Positions 59,007-64,000 of a stretch of 64,000 bases of DNA are shown here, piece after piece. Both the position numbers and the translations under genes were made by a program. Location of the stretch: NCBI GenBank assembly GCA_020850325.1, contig JADZEW010000008.1, forward strand, positions 248,001 through 312,000, written 5' to 3'. This stretch comes from Methanoregulaceae archaeon (GTDB lineage: Bacteria; Armatimonadota; Fimbriimonadia; Fimbriimonadales; Fimbriimonadaceae). Each line of letters opens with the position of its first letter. Positions within the stretch are counted from its first letter, which is position 1. The notes beneath the pieces are model-generated. The model worked only from the letters and a program-made list of their open reading frames with translations, made no database searches and was not told where the DNA came from.

Positions 59007-62000
59007 TTACGGGGTCAGCGTGAGCGTGGTCGTTCGGTTCGATCCGTAGAAGTTTGCCGATATCGTCACGTTTTGAGTCGTCGACACCGCAGCGGTAATG
59101 ACACTGAACGTGGTTGACGTCGCTCCGTTGGGGAACTGGGCATTCGCTGGCGTGGCTGCGTAGACCGAGTTATCCGTCAACTTGACGATCATGTTCGATC
59201 CCCCGCTGATTGCGGGGAGCGAGATGGTGGCCGTACCCGTCGAGGTCTGGCCTCCTTTCATGGATGCGGGGGACATTGACAACCCGGTCATGACGGGTTT
59301 GACCTTTACGACGATCGTCGCGGTTCGGCTGACGCCCTCAAAGGAGGCGGTGACCGTGCCGGTGAGTTCTGAGGTGACATTGCCCCCCGTGACAGAGAAG
59401 CTCTTGTTTGTTTCGCCGCTGTTCAAGATCAAGGACGTTGGGGTGTAGATCAACGCCGAAGTCTTGGTGATCGCTACGTTCATGGCAAACGGGGCGGCTC
59501 GAGTCAAGCTCAGGTTCGCCGTCGTTGCCGTCAGCCCGTAGATCGTGTTTGGGTTGATCGACAACGAGTCGAGAGTGGTGTAAGGACCCGCAACGAAGTT
59601 CTGGTTAGACGCGCTGGGTGGGCACGTCAGCAGGCGCCAACGCGGGCCAAACATTTTGCCGGTGATCCACGGGTAGATCCGGTAGTTTCCGGCAGGGATG
59701 TCAGTGAACGCGTAGAGGCCCCTGGCATCGGTCACGGCGGTCGACAGGTTGCTATACCCTTCGTAGGTGGGCATGACGTTGAACTGGTTCAGGGTGCCCG
59801 TATCTTGGGTGGCCAAGTCGCGGACGATTAACTTCCATGTCCCTCGGGAGTTCTTACCATTGAAGACAGCGGTCGAGTACAGCTGGTCAATGTTGTCCGT
59901 GCCAGCACCGGTGCGATCATGGAGCGTCACCTGCGTGCCATCCGGATGGCTGAGCACGACCTGCAGGTCGCCAATGTAGGTATGCGTGATTCGGACATAC
60001 ACCTCGGTGTTCTTGATCGTGGCGCTGAGCGGGACGTATAGGTTTGCGGTCACGCCCGTCGGGTTGTTGTCAGGGATCGGAGAGTTTGGTGTCGAAGCGA
60101 TGGTGGGCTTGATGTCCTGCCATCGCGCTAACGTCACGTTGACGTTTGGCATGTTGACGCCGTTCTCGGTGATCCGGCCGCTGATATCGCTGCCCGCCGG
60201 AATGATCGGGATGCGCCAGATGCCTCTGCCAAAGGTGGAGGCATAGAGGTAGGTCTTGGTTCCGTTGATGTGGAGCCCAGTTACCTGGGTGTTGGGCAGG
60301 CCAAGCGCATTCATGCGCGCCCACGTGGTCCCAGCGTCCGTCGTCATGAAAGCCCCGATGTCGGTTCCCACGTACCAAGTGTTTGGGTGGTAAGGATCGC
60401 GGGCGATCGATTGGACCCCGCTCGATGGCAGGCCGGTTTGGCCGGTGCCGCTGACATTGGTCCAAACGGGTGTGCCCGCGAGCGTGTTTGTGCATCGCCA
60501 TACATGGCCGAAGTTACCGGCGTCGCTAAATCCCACGAGGACGTCGCTCGGGTTGGTCCAGGAGACCGAGATCGCACCGAACTTGCGATCATCGAGGCCA
60601 GCGTCAACCCGAACAAAGTTGACCCCCTTGTCGGGCGTTCGCCAGAGTTGGCCATCGTTGGAACCGGTGTAGATCACATTCATGTCAGACGGGGCCCTGG
60701 CAAGTTCAAGAACATAGGCGTAACTGCCGCCGGCGAGTACCTGAGTTCGGGCGGTGAAAGCGGTTCCAGAGCCGCTGTAGTACTGCAGCCGGGCGTTCGC
60801 CCCAAAGATTTCCGCGCCGTTGCCAGCAGCAATGAGGGGGGCAATGAACGCTCCGCCCCCGGTCACGCTCAGTTGCGACGGAGAGTAGTCGGTGAGCCCA
60901 TCGTAACGGTACACGCTCAGGTTGTAACTCTGGGTGTAGTGGGTGTCCGGATTGTTCAGATTGAACGCCGGCCAAGCGCCGTCACCGGCCCACAGGTTGT
61001 CCCAGTTGTTAAGGTCGCCCCGGGCGGCTGGGCTCGCGTTGTCCTGGGTGCCTCCGAGGACCACGTTGTCATTGGTCGGGTGCGGAATCATCTCGTAGAA
61101 CTGGCAATCGAAAATGTCCGCGTTGAGCCCAGTCCATGTGCCGGCCCCCGTGCCGAAGTTGCTCATCGTGAACCGATGAACGCCACCGTCGTTGCCGATG
61201 ATGAACTCCGCCGGGTTGCTTGGGTTTACCGCCCAGCAATGCTGGTCGTTATGAGTGTTAATCGGCGAGGGCCCAAACGTCCGCCCGATATCGATCCAGC
61301 TTCCGCCACCGTTGGGCGAATAAGCGACGGTAATGAGCCCGACAAACACCGCATCGGCGGCTCCGTTTGTGGCGCAGTCGATGTAGTAGTCATAGGTCTT
61401 CTGGCTCCAGTTGTAGTTGTTGCTACCGGTCGGGAATCCGGTCGTGATGCTGGACCACGATGTACCACCGTTGGTGGACTTGTAGATCGTGTTGTTGGCC
61501 ACGCTCAGGTAGTACAGGGTGTTCGGGTCTAGCTTTGAGCACGCGATATCGACCGCCGAAGGGGTGCCACCCGTGTAAGGAGGGGTGACCGCCGTCCACG
61601 TTGCACCGCCGTCGGTGGACTTTGCAAGGCGCCCGCCCGCCACGCTTCCATGGGTGCCGACAGCCCACAGCGTGCGGTTGCCTTGTTGGTCCGCTGCGCC
61701 TAAAACGACCTCTTCCCAGTTCGCAGCGGGGGCATCGGTGGCTGTCCAACTGGCCCCTCCGTCAGTCGATCGCCAGATGTCGCCGCCATTCTGGCCAGCT
61801 CCGCCGCGCCCGGTCGATACCACGATGGTGTTGGGGCTGTTCGGAAGGATGACAATCTTGGACACCACGGAGTTGCCGAATTGAGCCTGGCCGACGTTGG
61901 TCCACGTTGTTCCGCCGTTCGTCGTCTTCATGATGCCGAACGTGAGGATAGGGAAGCCCTCGTAATCGCCGGTCCCGACGTAGACCGTGTTTGGATCGGT

Positions 62001-62774
62001 TGGATGGATGGCGACGCTCTCCGCGTTGAGCCCAGTCCAGCTATCGCTCAGGCCTGTCCAGGAACTCCCGCCATTCGTTGACTTCCACACTCCGCCGCCC
62101 GCGGAGGTGGTGTAGATGATCGAAGCGTTCGAGGGAGCGTAGGCGATGGCTGACTTGCGCCCGCTGAGGGGCCTCTTGCCGTAATAGGTCGAGTACGGGA
62201 TGTCGAGATTCTTCGGGCCGACGTATTGGAAGCTGCCCGACGGCGCGAGGCTTCCCCCGACTCGGGGCCATTCCGCGGGCGGCATCTGATCGCGGTGTTG
62301 GGTGGCTTCGTACATCCAGCGGGGATCCCAGTTGCCGTTCTGGTCGCTGCGCGTTTGAAGAAACCACTCGAGGGCCCGGTAAAACCCGTTGCCAAGCTTG
62401 TCGCCGCGTTCTCTGGCCATGCTGGCGGGGAAGCCGGTCATCACATCATAGCGGGCATTGACGAACTTCAGATACTGGCGAACAGAGGTGAGGCTGCTCG
62501 TGTCGGGAGCAAGCGCCGTTGCGGGCATCACGTACTTCACTTTCGGGGCCAGCTGTGCCTGCGCGACCTCGAAAGCAACGCCTGGTTTCAAGGCGATGAC
62601 GAAGAATCCGGAAGGATCTTGGCGCGTAATCTCGCCCACAGGTACGGCAATCTCTTTGGCTCTCTCAAGTGTGAGCTTGTGCTCGCCAATAATCAGGTCG
62701 TCGGCCGCGAGGGCGGTTACCGCGGCCAGCAGACAGGCGAGCAGCGTGACAGGCTTCAACATCGATCCAGACAT
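59007..62774 (-). CDS. Large secreted sortilin/BNR-type propeller protein with P-domain
   Basis: A protein of 1255 residues with a signal peptide (MSGSMLKPVTLLACLLAAVTALA). About residues 190-820 hold many Asp-box motifs (STNGGSSWTGLS, STDGGASWTATD, TTDAGTTWARM) with NTVYVGTGD strands, a sortilin-like propeller pair. Next come a carboxypeptidase-regulatory-like part (SGRITENGVNMPNVNVTLA) with a proprotein convertase P-domain inserted near residues 905-1010 (VYVRITHTYIGDLQVVLSHP, RGTWKLIVRD), and two C-terminal Ig-like repeats with the TATISLPA pattern. The ATG at 62774 follows AGGAG. It is a paralogue of the protein at 37425-40367 but with extra C-terminal domains. It is probably extracellular; the ligand is unknown. 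Confidence 0.82.
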   Translation of the reverse strand: MSGSMLKPVTLLACLLAAVTALAADDLIIGEHKLTLERAKEIAVPVGEITRQDPSGFFVIALKPGVAFEVAQAQLAPKVKYVMPATALAPDTSSLTSVRQYLKFVNARYDVMTGFPASMARERGDKLGNGFYRALEWFLQTRSDQNGNWDPRWMYEATQHRDQMPPAEWPRVGGSLAPSGSFQYVGPKNLDIPYSTYYGKRPLSGRKSAIAYAPSNASIIYTTSAGGGVWKSTNGGSSWTGLSDSWTGLNAESVAIHPTDPNTVYVGTGDYEGFPILTFGIMKTTNGGTTWTNVGQAQFGNSVVSKIVILPNSPNTIVVSTGRGGAGQNGGDIWRSTDGGASWTATDAPAANWEEVVLGAADQQGNRTLWAVGTHGSVAGGRLAKSTDGGATWTAVTPPYTGGTPSAVDIACSKLDPNTLYYLSVANNTIYKSTNGGTSWSSITTGFPTGSNNYNWSQKTYDYYIDCATNGAADAVFVGLITVAYSPNGGGSWIDIGRTFGPSPINTHNDQHCWAVNPSNPAEFIIGNDGGVHRFTMSNFGTGAGTWTGLNADIFDCQFYEMIPHPTNDNVVLGGTQDNASPAARGDLNNWDNLWAGDGAWPAFNLNNPDTHYTQSYNLSVYRYDGLTDYSPSQLSVTGGGAFIAPLIAAGNGAEIFGANARLQYYSGSGTAFTARTQVLAGGSYAYVLELARAPSDMNVIYTGSNDGQLWRTPDKGVNFVRVDAGLDDRKFGAISVSWTNPSDVLVGFSDAGNFGHVWRCTNTLAGTPVWTNVSGTGQTGLPSSGVQSIARDPYHPNTWYVGTDIGAFMTTDAGTTWARMNALGLPNTQVTGLHINGTKTYLYASTFGRGIWRIPIIPAGSDISGRITENGVNMPNVNVTLARWQDIKPTIASTPNSPIPDNNPTGVTANLYVPLSATIKNTEVYVRITHTYIGDLQVVLSHPDGTQVTLHDRTGAGTDNIDQLYSTAVFNGKNSRGTWKLIVRDLATQDTGTLNQFNVMPTYEGYSNLSTAVTDARGLYAFTDIPAGNYRIYPWITGKMFGPRWRLLTCPPSASNQNFVAGPYTTLDSLSINPNTIYGLTATTANLSLTRAAPFAMNVAITKTSALIYTPTSLILNSGETNKSFSVTGGNVTSELTGTVTASFEGVSRTATIVVKVKPVMTGLSMSPASMKGGQTSTGTATISLPAISGGSNMIVKLTDNSVYAATPANAQFPNGATSTTFSVITAAVSTTQNVTISANFYGSNRTTTLTLTP

Positions 62775-62950
62775 GATTCTCCTAAAACACCGCTTCGCCA
62801 CGCCCTTGCCGCTTACGAGCAGTACTCAACTAGGATAACGGACGGTTCGAGATTTGGTGGTCGTTCGACCGTTGTTCAGACGAAACCTGGCAATACTCTG
62901 GGCGTTCGAGACCTGCTTAGCCTCCGATGATTCAATCGGGAGGGAAACCG

Positions 62951-64000
62951 ATGGGTGGCCAGGCGAAGCGTAAATCGAGTCCATGGAAGCGAATTCTGAT
63001 CGTCGAAGACGATTCGGTTTCCGCATTGCTGCTTCGAAAGGTCCTCGAACAGAAGGGCTATGACGTCACCCACGCCGTCAACGGCGTTGAAGCGCTCGAG
63101 AAGTTTAAAGAGTCCGACTTCCGGGTCGTCATCTCCGACTGGATGATGCCGGAGATGGACGGTATCGAACTTTGCGAACGACTCAGGAAGTCCGCCGCCG
63201 GCTACGTTTATGTAATCCTGCTTAGCGCAAAGAGCCAGCGTGAAGACTCGTTGGGAGCGTATGAAGCAGGCGTCGATGACTTCCTTACCAAGCCGCTCGA
63301 CCGTGAAGAACTGCTAGCCCGATTGAAGGTAGCTCATCGCGTTCTCGCCGCTGAGGACTCACTTCGCCGCCAGCAGGAAGAACTCAAACTGGCAGGCGAG
63401 CGCCTGACGAACATGAACGATCGGCTCACCCTGGCCTCCCGCCGCTTTGAGGAATTGTTCAGCGACCTCCCGGTCGCGTGTTTCACTTTCAACCGCGAAG
63501 GACTGATTCACGAGTGGAACTGTGCGGCTGCCGATCTCTTTGGCGAGCATCCTGAATCGGCGCTCATGAAACCGGTTTGGGAGGCTTTCAAGGGCCGCGA
63601 CGCGGGATTCTGGAATCAAGAACTCGTCAGGGACATCTTTGAAGGGAAAGCTCAGCAAGGGGTCGATTGGGTGCACATGTCGCCGGGACACGGGGAGCGC
63701 CATCTCATTTGCAATGTGATTCCGATGCACGGTGTCAATGGCGAGGTCCTAGGGGGAATTGCAACTAATCAGGACATTACCGAGCGTCGCCAGGCCGAGC
63801 AGTGCATCAAGACGTTTGCCCGCGACCTCGAACTGCAGAAGCGCGCCCTGGAAGAAGCCAACGAGAGGCTTTCAGCTCTGGCTGTAACCGATGGTCTGAC
63901 GGGGGTTTGGAACCACCGCCGTTTCCGCGAGGAACTCGAGAACGACTTCGGCGATGTGAAGCGCCGCAAGAACTTCTCCGTCGTGCTTATCGACGTCGAT
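62951..64000 (+). CDS. Response regulator with PAS and GGDEF domains, truncated by the window end
   Basis: The frame is open from the ATG at 62951 to the window edge, giving 350 residues. Residues 14-130 are a receiver domain with the phospho-acceptor Asp63 in VVISDWMMPEMDG and the conserved LTKPLD. A coiled stretch (131-160) and a PAS domain (about 165-275, FEELFSDLPVACFTFNREG) follow, then a linker and the start of a GGDEF domain (VTDGLTGVWNHRRFREEL, 319 onward). The GGDEF signature itself lies beyond the edge. It is probably a PleD-like diguanylate cyclase making cyclic di-GMP. GGGAGGG before the start is the ribosome binding site. Confidence 0.88.
   Translation, partial: MGGQAKRKSSPWKRILIVEDDSVSALLLRKVLEQKGYDVTHAVNGVEALEKFKESDFRVVISDWMMPEMDGIELCERLRKSAAGYVYVILLSAKSQREDSLGAYEAGVDDFLTKPLDREELLARLKVAHRVLAAEDSLRRQQEELKLAGERLTNMNDRLTLASRRFEELFSDLPVACFTFNREGLIHEWNCAAADLFGEHPESALMKPVWEAFKGRDAGFWNQELVRDIFEGKAQQGVDWVHMSPGHGERHLICNVIPMHGVNGEVLGGIATNQDITERRQAEQCIKTFARDLELQKRALEEANERLSALAVTDGLTGVWNHRRFREELENDFGDVKRRKNFSVVLIDVD

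Noticed and set aside
1-64000. tRNA, rRNA or CRISPR array
   Set aside because: Intergenic gaps are short, no cloverleaf or rRNA segment was seen, and no regularly spaced direct repeats with unique spacers exist.

Overview
The window looks like chromosome from a free-living, Gram-negative-type bacterium of the Armatimonadota, most likely the Fimbriimonadia. This rests on the high GC content, GTG and TTG starts, a PEP-CTERM sorting signal, many secreted repeat proteins, PorV-like and STN-like outer-membrane-related proteins and DUF6754. The lineage call is inference from gene content; no rRNA, tRNA or CRISPR array is visible. No gene-free stretch exceeds 300 bases.

Layout. 55-3815: five translationally coupled genes for an uncharacterised membrane complex (DUF6754 cluster), running into recO; scpB is convergent. 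5105-13028: a large secreted beta-repeat/HEAT protein, then three tandem paralogues of a secreted G-V-x-G repeat protein on the minus strand. 13106-18670: folB, then a rearranged nusA-rnpM-infB cluster (no rimP, no rbfA beside it) ending in hisF, with a likely attenuator in the nusA leader. 18670-20100: two small genes among repeat elements, including a predicted three-way-junction palindrome. 20109-22780: an NtrBC-type two-component pair whose regulator lacks a DNA-binding domain. 22824-29062: minus-strand envelope genes (DUF3592, S9 peptidase, zinc-ribbon miniproteins, a Gly/Gln/Asn-rich secreted protein, LemA, a lipoprotein). 29049-36354: purL, a TPR protein, nadK, an ABC ATPase, a solute-binding lipoprotein and dtd.

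36458-46933 is the most rearranged part: a PEP-CTERM protein and a large sortilin-type propeller protein, then a chimeric scar made of the 3' ends of an EamA transporter gene and dtd joined at a 9-bp microhomology, then three paralogues of an unrecognised STN-like protein with the intact EamA gene between two of them. 46953-50190 holds ppa, grpE, glmM and coaX. 50245-53788 is a three-gene surface locus (Ig-like protein, PorV-like barrel, degenerate caspase-like protein). 53963-64000 holds fliD, a B12-binding ArsR-type regulator divergent from an acyl-CoA dehydrogenase gene, hsp20, a second large propeller protein with a P-domain, and a response regulator/PAS/diguanylate cyclase cut by the window edge.

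Two themes recur. Many genes have a -10-like hexamer only 5-8 bases before the start codon and no ribosome binding site, which points to widespread leaderless transcripts. Secreted and repeat proteins take up a large share of the coding sequence and include several paralogue sets produced by local duplication.
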